This document shows, in pieces, positions 34,651 to 44,047 of a stretch of DNA of 64,000 nt (positions are counted from its first letter, which is position 1; each line of letters opens with the position of its first letter). Both the position numbers and the translations under genes were made by a program. The notes under the pieces were generated by a model. That model was not told the origin of the DNA. It saw only the letters and a program-made list of their open reading frames with translations, and searched no databases. Source of the stretch: Mycolicibacterium bacteremicum. GTDB taxonomy: Bacteria; Actinomycetota; Actinomycetes; Mycobacteriales; Mycobacteriaceae. The stretch is taken from contig NZ_CALUAE010000002.1 of NCBI RefSeq assembly GCF_943913955.1, positions 62,001 through 126,000 on the forward strand, read 5' to 3'.

Positions 34651-35073
34651 TCAGGCCAATAGAGGTTCCAGGGCCGAGCGCAGGTCAGCGGCCTTGGGGA
34701 CCCCGGTGGTGCGGTAGCGCGGATGCCCGTCGGCGTCGAAGATCAGCGTCGTCGGCAGGCTCAGCACCGAAAGTCGCCGCGCCGCCTCGGGATTCTGGTC
34801 CATGTCGATCTCCACGTGCGCGACCGCGGGAAGATCGGCGACGACCTGATCGACGACCCGGCGGACCGCCGCGCAGGGACCGCACCAGGTGGCGGTGAAA
34901 TGCAGGATGGTCGGTCCGTCGGTGGACAGGCCGAGGTCGCTGGTGTCGACGTTGGCGGCCTCGTCGGCCGCCCGCAGCATCCCCGAGCGCAACGAGATCA
35001 ACTTGCCGACGATGTAGCCGAGGCCGAGCACGGCGATCACCACCACGATCACGATCGTCATCGAAGTGTTCAT
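34651..35073 (-). CDS. thiX: Membrane-anchored thioredoxin-like protein ThiX
   Basis: This 140-residue protein has one N-terminal helix (about 4-22) and a thioredoxin fold with active site TATWCGPCAAVRR. It should act as a thiol-disulfide oxidoreductase or reductase at the membrane. It corresponds to Rv0816c. Its ATG overlaps the lmeA stop (ATGA), so it is the second gene of an lmeA-thiX operon, separate from the leaderless sulfur operon whose promoter starts just downstream. Confidence 0.9.
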   Translation of the reverse strand: MNTSMTIVIVVVIAVLGLGYIVGKLISLRSGMLRAADEAANVDTSDLGLSTDGPTILHFTATWCGPCAAVRRVVDQVVADLPAVAHVEIDMDQNPEAARRLSVLSLPTTLIFDADGHPRYRTTGVPKAADLRSALEPLLA

Positions 35074-35861
35074 GACTGTCTGAACCCGTCCAGGCTGATG
35101 GTTAGTCCGTCGGCGATGCCCTCGATGATGAGGTCCGAGCCGCGGGCGCCCGCGGTGGTGGGCCGCAGTCCGAACGGTAGCCGCTGGCCCGGGATACGCC
35201 CGGCGAACGCCTCGAGCACGGCGGCGGTGTCGTCCTCGGCCACCGGCACATCGGCGGTGCCCGGTCCGGTCAGCACGCCGGTGGGCGTCATCACCAGCGT
35301 GGTGTCACCGGGGTCGGCCAGCGTCAGGTCCACGGCCACGCTGACACGCTCGTCGAAACCGTCGGGGGTGCCGGTGAAGACCAGATCCCGGCCGCTGGAA
35401 ATGCCCGACTCGGTCACCCCGGTGAAGCCGTCCTCGGTCTCCCGCGTCGGCGCCTCGACCAGCAGATCCTTCATGCCGATGTAGCGGCCGATGTGGGTGG
35501 AGTCCAGGATGATGCGGCTTTCCACCTTGCCGACCGGCAGCACGGCCTGCGGGCCGATCAGCCAGCCCGATTCGGTCAGGTCGATCTGGTGCAGCGTCGC
35601 CTCCAGGGACACCTTGCCCGTCACCGGGTGCTCGACGCCGGCGGCGCGGATCTCCAGCTCGTCGTAATGATGCGCGCGGGCCTGGGTGCTGAACGGGAAT
35701 CCCAGGATGCTCACCCACGGGTCGAAGGACAGGTGGTTGGCCGTGCGCACGCTGCGGGCCAGTCGGTACTCCGCGTAGATGGCCGCCCCGAAGTCGGTGC
35801 CGACGGCGCCGACGACGACCGCGACGACGGTCGAGATGACACCGATCAGGAGCTTGCGCAC
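35070..35861 (-). CDS. lmeA: LmeA-like DUF2993 periplasmic lipid-binding protein
   Basis: This protein of about 263 residues has an N-terminal helix (RKLLIGVISTVVAVVVGAVG) and a DUF2993 domain of tubular lipid-binding type. In mycobacteria LmeA (Rv0817c family) is needed for mannan elongation of lipomannan. The frame extends to GTG 35879. GTG 35861 is preferred because CAGAAT lies 6 nt before it and the signal helix then starts at residue 2. Confidence 0.88.
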   Translation of the reverse strand: MRKLLIGVISTVVAVVVGAVGTDFGAAIYAEYRLARSVRTANHLSFDPWVSILGFPFSTQARAHHYDELEIRAAGVEHPVTGKVSLEATLHQIDLTESGWLIGPQAVLPVGKVESRIILDSTHIGRYIGMKDLLVEAPTRETEDGFTGVTESGISSGRDLVFTGTPDGFDERVSVAVDLTLADPGDTTLVMTPTGVLTGPGTADVPVAEDDTAAVLEAFAGRIPGQRLPFGLRPTTAGARGSDLIIEGIADGLTISLDGFRQS

Positions 35862-36045
35862 CCGATCATTCTGGCCCACCCGTGCCGCCGGCTCCGGGCA
35901 CCCGTGCGTTCAGGTCTGCTAAGTGCCAGGTGGCACGGTATCGTTGGGCGATCGTCGGTCGTAACGGTTACATGTCCGGCATGAATCTCCGAAGTTGCCT
36001 CCGACACCGATGTCCCGGGGACGATCCAGGACGCAGGAGGAACTT

Positions 36046-36843
36046 TTGGAACTGTTACTTCTGACAGTCGATCCGCATCCCGACACCGTGCTGCCGTCGT
36101 TGTCCCTGCTGGCGCACAACGTCCGGACCGCGCCCACCGAGGTGTCCTCCCTGCTGGAGGCCGGTAGCGCCGATGTGGCGATCGTGGATGCCCGCACCGA
36201 TCTGGCGGCCGCCCGCGGCCTGTGCCGGCTGCTCGGCACCACCGGCACTTCGATCCCGGTGGTCGCCGTGGTCAACGAGGGCGGTCTGGTCGCGGTCAAT
36301 GTGGAATGGGGTCTGGACGAGATCCTGCTGCCCGGCACCGGCCCGGCCGAGATCGATGCGCGGCTGCGCCTGCTGATCGGGCGCCGCGGCGGTGTGGCCG
36401 ACCAGGAGAGCGTCGGCAAGGTCACCCTGGGTGAGCTGGTCATCGACGAGGGCACCTACACCGCCCGGCTGCGCGGCCGCCCGCTCGACCTCACCTACAA
36501 GGAGTTCGAGCTGCTCAAGTATCTGGCCCAGCACGCCGGCCGGGTGTTCACCCGGGCGCAGCTGCTGCAGGAGGTGTGGGGTTACGACTTCTTCGGCGGC
36601 ACCCGCACCGTGGACGTCCACGTGCGACGGCTGCGCGCCAAGCTCGGACCCGAATACGAGGCGCTGATCGGCACCGTGCGCAATGTCGGCTACAAGGCGG
36701 TCCGGCCGGCCCGCGGTCGTGGTGCTCCCGCACCGAGCGCCGACGAACTCGACGAGGAGTTCGACGGCGAGCTCGACGGTGATCTCGGGGAATCTGAATT
36801 CGGTTCGGCGGCAAACTCACTCGGCCCGTTGCGCGGCCAGTGA
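36046..36843 (+). CDS. glnR: GlnR-type OmpR-family nitrogen regulator
   Basis: This 265-residue response-regulator-like protein has a receiver-like domain (about 1-115) lacking the usual set of acidic phosphorylation residues, and a C-terminal winged helix (YKEFELLKYLAQHAGRVFTR and RTVDVHVRRLRAKL). It matches mycobacterial GlnR, the atypical global regulator of nitrogen assimilation. The start is TTG 36046, preceded by AGGAGG at 36035-36040, giving LELLLLTVD; the longer frame upstream is not supported. The stop overlaps the mshD start (GTGA). Confidence 0.93.
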   Translation: MELLLLTVDPHPDTVLPSLSLLAHNVRTAPTEVSSLLEAGSADVAIVDARTDLAAARGLCRLLGTTGTSIPVVAVVNEGGLVAVNVEWGLDEILLPGTGPAEIDARLRLLIGRRGGVADQESVGKVTLGELVIDEGTYTARLRGRPLDLTYKEFELLKYLAQHAGRVFTRAQLLQEVWGYDFFGGTRTVDVHVRRLRAKLGPEYEALIGTVRNVGYKAVRPARGRGAPAPSADELDEEFDGELDGDLGESEFGSAANSLGPLRGQ

Positions 36844-37697
36844 TCGATTGGCGTCGCGGGCTCTCCGCGCAGGACCGGGCGCGGATCACCGAGTTGATCG
36901 CCGTCGCCACCGATCGTGACGGGGTGGCGCCGGTGGGGGATCAGGTGCTGCGCGAACTCGATCGCGATGACACCCGCCACCTGCTGGCCGTCGAGGGCGA
37001 CGCGGTGGTGGGCTATCTGAACCTGGGTCCGGACATGGCCGAGGCCGTGGTGCACCCGGATCACCGTCGCCGCGGGATCGGGGCGCAGCTCATCGGCACC
37101 GGACTCGCCGCCGGTGACGCCGAGACCCGGATCTGGGCGCACGGCGATCTGCCTGCGGCCCGGGCCACCGCGGCCGCGCTCGGCCTGCACCCGGTCCGCG
37201 AGTTGTTGCAGATGCGTCGCCCGCTGGCCGACCTGCCGCCGCTGACACCGAAACACGAGGTCCGCACGTACGCCGGGAGCAGTGACGATGCGGATTTGCT
37301 GCGCGTCAACAACGCGGCGTTCTCCTGGCACCCGGAGCAGGGCGGCTGGACCGAGGCCGAGATCGCCGAACGGCGGGCCGAATCCTGGTTCGACCCGCAG
37401 GGGCTGTTCCTGGCCTTCGAAGGTGCCAGGTTGTTGGGCTTCCACTGGACCAAGGTGCACAGCCCGGCGCTGGGCGAGGTGTACGTCGTCGGTGTCGACC
37501 CGGCCGCTCAGGGGCGTGGTCTCGGCGCGGAACTGACTTTGCTGGGGCTGCATCATCTGGCCGGTCGACTGGGCCCTGAGGCCGATGTCACACTGTACGT
37601 CGAGGGCAACAACACCGCGGCCGTCAAAACGTATCGCCGCCTCGGGTTTGACGTTTTCAGCGCGGATCTGGCGTACGCCCGAGCAGCTGTGAACTAG
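36840..37697 (+). CDS. mshD: Mycothiol synthase (two GNAT domains)
   Basis: This 285-residue acetyltransferase carries out the last step of mycothiol synthesis, acetylating Cys-GlcN-Ins with acetyl-CoA. Two GNAT repeats are seen: the first with VVHPDHRRRGIGAQLI, the second with VVGVDPAAQGRGLGAELTLLGL and the conserved end NNTAAVKTYRRLGF. It is translationally coupled to glnR. Mycothiol is the thiol expected to serve the ArsC-type reductase of the island. Confidence 0.96.
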   Translation: MIDWRRGLSAQDRARITELIAVATDRDGVAPVGDQVLRELDRDDTRHLLAVEGDAVVGYLNLGPDMAEAVVHPDHRRRGIGAQLIGTGLAAGDAETRIWAHGDLPAARATAAALGLHPVRELLQMRRPLADLPPLTPKHEVRTYAGSSDDADLLRVNNAAFSWHPEQGGWTEAEIAERRAESWFDPQGLFLAFEGARLLGFHWTKVHSPALGEVYVVGVDPAAQGRGLGAELTLLGLHHLAGRLGPEADVTLYVEGNNTAAVKTYRRLGFDVFSADLAYARAAVN

Positions 37698-37705
37698 CTG
37701 TACCT

Positions 37706-37738
37706 GTTCACCCCTCGTTCACTTTCCGTCCCCGGACC
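37706..37738 (+). promoter_or_regulatory. PHO-box-like direct repeats upstream of pstS
   Basis: GTTCACCCCTC (37706-37716) and GTTCACTTTCC (37717-37727) form two adjacent 11-bp units, followed by a weaker third unit GTCCCCGGACC. Eleven-base direct repeats starting GTTCA are the actinobacterial PhoP/RegX3-type phosphate box. It lies 62-94 bp before the pstS start. Confidence 0.7.
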
Positions 37739-37799
37739 GTCCATCGCGGCCGAATACGTTGCCACGGAGTCTGAAGCCGTCAATAGGAAAGTGGGATTC

Positions 37800-38921
37800 G
37801 TGAAGCTCAACATCGGCATGGCACTGTCGGCGACCGCAATCGCCGCCCTCACGCTGACCGCGTGCGGCAGCGACAACAACGCCGGCACCACGGCGGGCAG
37901 CGGTTCGGAGACCGGCTCCGCGTCGGCCGCCGACTGCGGCGGCAAGAACTCGATCACCGCCGAGGGCTCGACCGCCCAGCAGAACGCCATCGCGCTGTTC
38001 AACCAGGTGTGGAGCCAGAAGTGCCAGGGCAAGAACCTGTCCTACAACCCGACCGGCTCCGGTGCCGGCCGCGAGCAGTTCGTCGCGGGCAACGTCGATT
38101 TCGCCGGCTCGGACTCGGCGATCAAGGAAGAGCAGGCCCAGCAGGCCGCTCAGCGCTGCGGTGGCAACGAGGCGTGGAACCTGCCGCTGGTCTTCGGGCC
38201 CATCGCGATGGCCTACAACATCGAGGGCGTCGACGGGCTGGTGCTCAACGGTGACCTGCTGGCCAAGATCTTCCAGGGCCAGATCACCAAGTGGAACGAC
38301 CCCGCCATCACCGCGCTGAACGAGGGCAAGACCCTGCCCGACACCAATATCACCCCCATCTTCCGCTCCGACTCCTCGGGCACCACCGACAACTTCCAGA
38401 AGTACCTGGAAGCGGCCTCGGGCGGCGCCTGGACCAAGGGTGACGGCAGCGAGTTCCAGGGCGGCGCCGGCGAGGGCGCGCAGAAGTCCGCGGGCGTCGC
38501 GCAGGCCGTGCAGGCCACCCCGGGCGCCATCGGTTACGTCGAGAAGGGCTTCGCCGACCAGGCCGGCATTCCCTACGCCCAGATCGACAACGGCAGCGGC
38601 GCGGTGGAACTGACCGACGAGTCCGCGGGCAAGGCCATCGACGCCGCCAAGTTCGCCGCCGAGGGCAACGATCTGACCCTGGATCTGGCCTCGCTGTACG
38701 GCACCCAGGAGTCCGGTGCCTACCCGCTGGTGCTGGCCACCTACGAGGTCGTCTGCTCCAACGGCTATGACGCCGAGACCGCCGCGGCCGTCAAGTCCTT
38801 CCTGACGGTGGCCGCCAACGACGGCCAGGCCGGCCTGTCCGACGCCGGCTACGTGCCGCTGCCCGAGAAGTTCAAGGAGCGTCTGCTGACCTCCATCGAG
38901 GCCATCGGCCCGGCTGCCTAG
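37800..38921 (+). CDS. pstS: Phosphate-binding lipoprotein of the Pst transporter
   Basis: This 373-residue phosphate receptor is anchored outside the membrane by a lipidated Cys (signal MKLNIGMALSATAIAALTLT, then AC). It has the PstS motifs ITAEGSTAQQNA, YNPTGSGAGREQF, FRSDSSGTTDNFQKYL and GAIGYVE. An in-frame GTG at 37791 has no room for a ribosome-binding site; AGGAAAG (37785-37791) fits GTG 37800 with 8-nt spacing. First gene of pstS-pstC-pstA and very probably induced by phosphate limitation through the upstream repeats. Confidence 0.96.
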   Translation: MKLNIGMALSATAIAALTLTACGSDNNAGTTAGSGSETGSASAADCGGKNSITAEGSTAQQNAIALFNQVWSQKCQGKNLSYNPTGSGAGREQFVAGNVDFAGSDSAIKEEQAQQAAQRCGGNEAWNLPLVFGPIAMAYNIEGVDGLVLNGDLLAKIFQGQITKWNDPAITALNEGKTLPDTNITPIFRSDSSGTTDNFQKYLEAASGGAWTKGDGSEFQGGAGEGAQKSAGVAQAVQATPGAIGYVEKGFADQAGIPYAQIDNGSGAVELTDESAGKAIDAAKFAAEGNDLTLDLASLYGTQESGAYPLVLATYEVVCSNGYDAETAAAVKSFLTVAANDGQAGLSDAGYVPLPEKFKERLLTSIEAIGPAA

Positions 38922-38968
38922 TTCACTGGCACATCGGCGAATTCGAGGCGAGGATGGGTGCCTGACGT

Positions 38969-40042
38969 ATGACTTTCAAAGGTATCGACAAGGGTTCAGA
39001 CGGGAACTCAGTGACTATTCCGAATCCAGCCGACTCGGGGTCGGGTGAGGCACTGGCCGCACCCTTCCCCGAGCCCACCCCGATCTCGACGAATCCGTCG
39101 AAGAACGCCAAGGTGCGCCCGGGCGACCGCATCTTCAGCGGCCTGGCCACCGGCTCCGGCGTCCTGATCATCGCGATCATCGCGGCGATCGGCTTCTTCC
39201 TGCTGTGGCGCGCGATCCCGGCGCTGCAGCGCAACGAGGAGAACTTCTTCCTCTTCGGTGGCAACTGGGTCACCACCGACACCTCGGCGATGAGCTTCGG
39301 CATCCTCGACCTGCTCCAGGTCACCGTGTTCGTGTCGGTGTTCGCTCTGGTGATCGCGATGCCCATCGCGCTGGGCATCGCGATCTACCTGACCAACTAC
39401 GCGCACAAGCGGGTCAAGGGCCCGCTGGCCTACATGGTCGATCTGCTGGCCGCGGTGCCCTCGATCATCTACGGCGTCTGGGGCCTCTACGTGCTGGCGC
39501 CGGCCATCAAGCCGGTCGCGGTGTGGCTCAACGAGAACATGAGCTGGCTGTTCCTGTTCTCCACCGGTAACGCGTCGGTCGCCGGTGGCGGCACCATCTT
39601 CACCGCCGGCATCGTGCTCGCGGTGATGATCCTGCCGATCATCACCGCGGTCACCCGCGAGGTGTTCGTCCAGACGCCGCGCGGTCAGATCGAGGCCGCG
39701 TTGGCGCTCGGCGCCACCCGCTGGGAGGTGGTGCGGACCACGGTGCTGCCGTTCGGCATGTCCGGCTACATCTCCGGCGCCATGCTGGGCCTGGGTCGCG
39801 CACTCGGCGAGACGATCGCGCTGCTGATCATCCTGCGCGGCACCCAGACCGCCTTCGGTTGGTCGCTGTTCGACGGTGGCTTCACCTTCGCCAGCAAGAT
39901 CGCCTCGGCGGCATCGGAATTCAACGATCAGTACAAGGCCGGCGCCTATATCGCGGCCGGCCTGGTGCTGTTCATCCTCACGTTCGTGGTGAACTCGCTG
40001 GCGCGTGCCGCGGTCTCCGGAAAGGACAGGTCCGCATCATGA
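38969..40042 (+). CDS. pstC: Phosphate ABC transporter permease PstC
   Basis: This 357-residue permease has six helices after a roughly 50-residue cytoplasmic N terminus. It contains GTWALGA-type coupling: EAALALGATRWEVVRTTVLPFGMSGYISGAMLGLGRALGET is the EAA loop region. It imports phosphate with PstA and PstB. An internal GTG at 39011 is an alternative start. The stop overlaps the pstA ATG (ATGA). Because pstA is broken downstream, this PstC may lack its partner unless another pst copy exists. Confidence 0.94.
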   Translation: MTFKGIDKGSDGNSVTIPNPADSGSGEALAAPFPEPTPISTNPSKNAKVRPGDRIFSGLATGSGVLIIAIIAAIGFFLLWRAIPALQRNEENFFLFGGNWVTTDTSAMSFGILDLLQVTVFVSVFALVIAMPIALGIAIYLTNYAHKRVKGPLAYMVDLLAAVPSIIYGVWGLYVLAPAIKPVAVWLNENMSWLFLFSTGNASVAGGGTIFTAGIVLAVMILPIITAVTREVFVQTPRGQIEAALALGATRWEVVRTTVLPFGMSGYISGAMLGLGRALGETIALLIILRGTQTAFGWSLFDGGFTFASKIASAASEFNDQYKAGAYIAAGLVLFILTFVVNSLARAAVSGKDRSAS

Positions 40043-40677
40043 CCGCAGCGCTGGAGAAGCCGGTCAAGGCACCCACCTTCCAGGGGGTCAGCGGCCGACG
40101 CAAGTTCACCGACAACCTGGCCACGGTGCTGGTCACCGCCTCGGTCGTGATCGCGATCATCCCGCTGCTGTGGGTGCTCTACACGGTGGTGTCCAAGGGC
40201 ATCGGGGTGGTCACCTCGAGCACCTGGTGGATGAATTCGCAGGCCGGTATGACGGCCTTCGCCGCCGGTGGTGGCGCCTACCACGCGATCGTCGGCTCGC
40301 TGCTGCAGGCGCTGATCTGCGCGGTCATCTCCATCCCGATCGGCATCTTCGTCGCCATCTATCTGGTGGAGTACGGCGGCGGGACGCGCCTGGGCAAGAT
40401 CACCACCTTCATGGTCGACATCCTCACCGGTGTGCCCTCGATCGTGGCGGCGCTGTTCATCTACGCGCTGTGGGTGGCCACCTTCGGCTTCCAGCGTTCG
40501 GGCTTCGCGGTCTCGCTGGCGCTGGTGCTGCTGATGATCCCGGTGATCGTGCGTTCCACCGAGGAGATGCTGCGCATCGTGCCGATGGACCTGCGCGAGG
40601 CCAGTTACGCACTGGGCGTGCCGAAGTGGAAGACCATCTCGGCGATCGTGGTGCCGACGGCGCGCGCGCTTCTATAG
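40039..40677 (+). pseudogene. pstA: Phosphate permease PstA, truncated by an insertion
   Basis: The first 200 or so residues are a normal PstA with its N-terminal cytoplasmic segment and four helices, reaching the EAA loop LREASYALGVPKWKTISAIVVPTA. There the family would continue with LPGI and two more helices; instead it reads RALL and stops at 40675-40677. About 90 C-terminal residues are missing. The stop is supplied by foreign DNA, and the recombinase operon begins 48 bp later. The protein cannot have the full coupling loop and is expected to be non-functional. Confidence 0.92.
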
Positions 40678-40724
40678 CTGAGGAAACTGTTGTGGTTGAA
40701 TGATCGGATCCGACGAAGGGTCTG

Positions 40725-42179
40725 ATGGTGGCTGCTGGTGGCTGGCGGGTTCATCGCTATGATTTCGGCCGGCCGGCTGATGACCTGCCTGAATCGCTGC
40801 GAAACAGAGGCGGCACGCTTGCTGACCTTGTGAGCGACGTCGGCGGCCGCGATAAATCCTGGTTTCTATTGGGGCCCAATGGATTTCCTGACCTGCGGGT
40901 CAATGCATTCCTAAGCTCTCCGCGGATGAGAAACCTTTCGGCCAATACGAACAGGGACTACACTTACTCGCTTGCTCTCTGGCTCAACTTCCTGGAATCC
41001 CACGGCGAACAGTGGTGGACGGCGACCGGCGACGACGCCGAGGAGTTCGAGTTCTGGCGCCTGACCGACCCCGCTAACACGTCGATCGTTGAAACGTCGA
41101 CCTACTCGAAGGATGTCGCTGCCTGTAAGAAGTTCTATCGCTGGGCGGCGTCGCGTTACCCAGACGTGAGCGACGTCTTCGGCGAAGTGTCATTCCCCCG
41201 ATCCAAACGAGACGCCGGCGTCAAATGGCTGGATCCTAAGGCGATCACTAGGTGGCGTGACATCGGATTGCAGGGACGCGATCTCAGTGGCCGACAGGAT
41301 GCGACTTGGCGCGGCCGAAACGATCAGCGAGACAGTGCATTCGCGGACGGACTTTTTGGAACCGGTCTGCGGCTGACAGAATGGGGAAGTGTTGTCCTCC
41401 CGGAATTGCCTCGGGTGGAACGCGGACGCCAGTTCTATACGTGCAGACTGGCGGATGCATGCGCCAAGGGCGGTTATGGACACCCGTATTGGATGCCGCG
41501 AGCGGTGCTGCAGGCCGTTGGCGCTTATGTCGAGGGGGCCCGCGCACGAGCGGTACGTGAAGCGCAGGCGTCGGGACGGTACGAAGCCCTTGCAGCCCGC
41601 CAGATGGTGCGCCCTGATAAGCGAGACGGGTACGTCCATCTGGTGACCAGCGATGGGCAGACCGCGCGTCAGTCATGGAACTTGATCTCGCCTGCTGCCC
41701 GGCGAAACTTGTATCAGCTCAACGCGACCGGTATCGAGCCCCTCGCGCTGTGGCTCAACGAGGACGGTCTGCCGCGTGACCCGCACGGTTGGCACCACAC
41801 GTTCAAAAACGCCAATAAGCGAATTGAGGATCTGGGGTTACAGAACTTTCGCTGCACTCCGCATATGCACCGGCATTCCTTCGCTCTGAAGTGGTTCGCC
41901 ATCGGAAAGCTCGTCTATTCTGCAAAACTCGGCCACCTCAGTGACGAGGAGGCACAGGACTTTCGCGCACAGTTCGGAGACACGTGGCACTTGGTCCAGT
42001 CAATGCTCGGGCACGCGAGCGTCGAGACCACGAAATCCGTCTATCTCGAACCGTTTCGTAGTCTCGACGTCGAAGTTCTCTTGGCGCACGCAGACGGCTT
42101 CCCCCTAGGTGACTTCCTCAATCAGGCCTTCCTGCAGCATCCGAATGTAGCCAGCGATCCCCTGGTGTCTACACCGTGA
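40725..42179 (+). CDS. Tyrosine recombinase 1 of the trio (TnpA-like)
   Basis: This 484-residue integrase has an N-terminal core-binding domain (SANTNRDYTYSLALWLNFLE) and a C-terminal catalytic domain with all residues visible: Arg in GTGLRLTEW, Lys in DACAKGGYG, His and Arg in HMHRHSFAL, His in LGHASVETTKS and Tyr in VYLEP. GAAGGG precedes the ATG. It is the first of four genes joined by four-base stop/start overlaps. Context suggests it catalyses integration of the element into pstA. Confidence 0.93.
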   Translation: MVAAGGWRVHRYDFGRPADDLPESLRNRGGTLADLVSDVGGRDKSWFLLGPNGFPDLRVNAFLSSPRMRNLSANTNRDYTYSLALWLNFLESHGEQWWTATGDDAEEFEFWRLTDPANTSIVETSTYSKDVAACKKFYRWAASRYPDVSDVFGEVSFPRSKRDAGVKWLDPKAITRWRDIGLQGRDLSGRQDATWRGRNDQRDSAFADGLFGTGLRLTEWGSVVLPELPRVERGRQFYTCRLADACAKGGYGHPYWMPRAVLQAVGAYVEGARARAVREAQASGRYEALAARQMVRPDKRDGYVHLVTSDGQTARQSWNLISPAARRNLYQLNATGIEPLALWLNEDGLPRDPHGWHHTFKNANKRIEDLGLQNFRCTPHMHRHSFALKWFAIGKLVYSAKLGHLSDEEAQDFRAQFGDTWHLVQSMLGHASVETTKSVYLEPFRSLDVEVLLAHADGFPLGDFLNQAFLQHPNVASDPLVSTP

Positions 42180-44047
42180 GCCCACGCGGGCGGCTGGCCA
42201 CTCTTCCCGAGCCGAACCACTCATCGCCACACGGCTTGCAAGGCGATGGCGTCACTGTGCGCTGCTACGTTCAGGGCGCGAATATCTTTCGAGATTTCGA
42301 CTTCAGCACCCTTCCCGTTGCCTCTGAACTTCAGTCAGAACTTGCAGTAGCGTTCGCGGGTCGATGCGCTCCGGGCCAAGGGTTGACTCGCCTCGATGGC
42401 TTCCGGAGTTATTCACGCGCGGCGCGCCTATTCGCCAGCTACCTGAGTACTCTTCCGACACCGGCGACGAAAATGGCGGAGATCAGCCCCGAGCACATCG
42501 ATGGCTTTGTCGCACATCGACGTGGTTCGACGTCTGTCCACAGTGATGTTCGGCGGCTGAAGTCCCTGTTGCGATTCGCGAGCGTCGAGAGTCCCTCTCT
42601 TGCTGCCAAACTCATTGAGCCGAGCCCAGCCTACGTTCGCAAGAGCGAAAAGCGGAGTTATAGCCGCGGGGACTTTACTGCCATCGCTCAGGCTGCAAGA
42701 TCAGATTTGCGTGCGGCAGCCCAACGAATACGCACGAACCGCACTCTGGTGCGGCAGTTCCGCGCCGGAGAACTTTCAGACTCGGATCGGCGACTGGAGC
42801 TCATGAGCTACGTCGAGGCCAATGGCGACGTGCCTCGATACGAACGCAAGACGCCGCAAAGCTTAGCGCCGCCGATGTACTGGGTACAACGGTCAGGATT
42901 CGGCACGGTTACCGATATCGTCAGTTGGACACATCTGAATTGTGTCGAGCTTGCCGCTGGCGCGATCCTCTTGACGATCATGACCGGCCAGAATCCCAGC
43001 GTCGTAATGGATCTGGCAGCTGCGCACCATCGAACCGACGGACACATCGACGGAGAAACCGCGACGGCAGTTCTGGACACCTACAAACCCCGACGTGGAC
43101 GCCGGGCATACATGAATCTCGCATTATCAGAGATTCCGGATTGGATCAGCGCGCCGTCCAACGCGGGTCGACTCAAGTTGCGGGATGAATTGCACACACC
43201 GTTCGGCGTGTACGCGCTTCTGCTCGACCTGTCAGCACGCTCCCGAGACTTATCCGACTCTGATCGACTTCTCGTAGGGTGGCATGGATCAGGCGGTCTC
43301 GGCGGCCAAGGGCGAGGCATGCGCGTCCTACGCCACCGTGAACCGTTTCGGGTGTGGTCGTCGCGGCACAACCTGCTTTCCGAGGATGAGGGCGACGGTG
43401 GTCCAGTCAGTTTGCGGGTAACACTGGATCGCCTACGTCTGACCTACCTAGAGCTTCATCAGAAGCCGGTGGCTCATACCGATAATACCCTCGTCAAGGA
43501 CTACCTCGGCAGGAACCGGGGCAACCTCAAGGAATACAGAAACGTGGTTGCGGATGCGCTGGCCGAGGAGGTGGCCAAGGCTCGCAGCCGGAACGTGATC
43601 GAGACAATCAGCAAGGATGAACTTTCACGAGTTGACCCACAGACACTGGCGGCGAAGCACGGTATCGAACCGCTGATCTTCAAGCGGATGGTGGCTGGTG
43701 AACTCGACACGGTGATGAACGCCTGCATCGATAATGAGAACAGCCCATATTCGGCCGCGGGCGAGCCGTGCCGCGCCTCATTCATGATGTGCCTGGAATG
43801 TCCCTGCGCCAGGGCGCTGCCACGGCACCTCCCTATTCAGGTGTTGGTATATGACAGTCTCGAAAACCGCCGCGCTGCAATGACACCGTTGACCTGGACC
43901 AGACGGTTCGCCCAACCTCACGCCCAGCTGGCTGATCTCCTCAGCGCCCACCATCCATCAGATGTTGAGGATGCCAGACAACACGCCAGCGACGCTCAAC
44001 GCGCCATCGTTGAACGGTTCATGAATCGCGAGACCGATTTCCGATGA
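42176..44047 (+). CDS. Tyrosine recombinase 2 of the trio (TnpB-like, divergent)
   Basis: This 623-residue protein has a phage-integrase-like layout. An SAM-like N-terminal region has GFRSYSRAARLFASYLS, and the catalytic region reads LLTIMTGQNPSVVMDL, where the usual Arg of box I is replaced by Asn. Later RLRLTYLELHQ and HTDNTLVKDYLGRN may be the remaining box with Arg, His and Tyr. A Cys-rich segment, CRASFMMCLECPCARAL (about 530-546), looks like a zinc-binding knuckle. It may act as a structural partner rather than a strand-cleaving enzyme. GTG 42176 overlaps the preceding stop. Confidence 0.85.
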   Translation: MSPRGRLATLPEPNHSSPHGLQGDGVTVRCYVQGANIFRDFDFSTLPVASELQSELAVAFAGRCAPGQGLTRLDGFRSYSRAARLFASYLSTLPTPATKMAEISPEHIDGFVAHRRGSTSVHSDVRRLKSLLRFASVESPSLAAKLIEPSPAYVRKSEKRSYSRGDFTAIAQAARSDLRAAAQRIRTNRTLVRQFRAGELSDSDRRLELMSYVEANGDVPRYERKTPQSLAPPMYWVQRSGFGTVTDIVSWTHLNCVELAAGAILLTIMTGQNPSVVMDLAAAHHRTDGHIDGETATAVLDTYKPRRGRRAYMNLALSEIPDWISAPSNAGRLKLRDELHTPFGVYALLLDLSARSRDLSDSDRLLVGWHGSGGLGGQGRGMRVLRHREPFRVWSSRHNLLSEDEGDGGPVSLRVTLDRLRLTYLELHQKPVAHTDNTLVKDYLGRNRGNLKEYRNVVADALAEEVAKARSRNVIETISKDELSRVDPQTLAAKHGIEPLIFKRMVAGELDTVMNACIDNENSPYSAAGEPCRASFMMCLECPCARALPRHLPIQVLVYDSLENRRAAMTPLTWTRRFAQPHAQLADLLSAHHPSDVEDARQHASDAQRAIVERFMNRETDFR

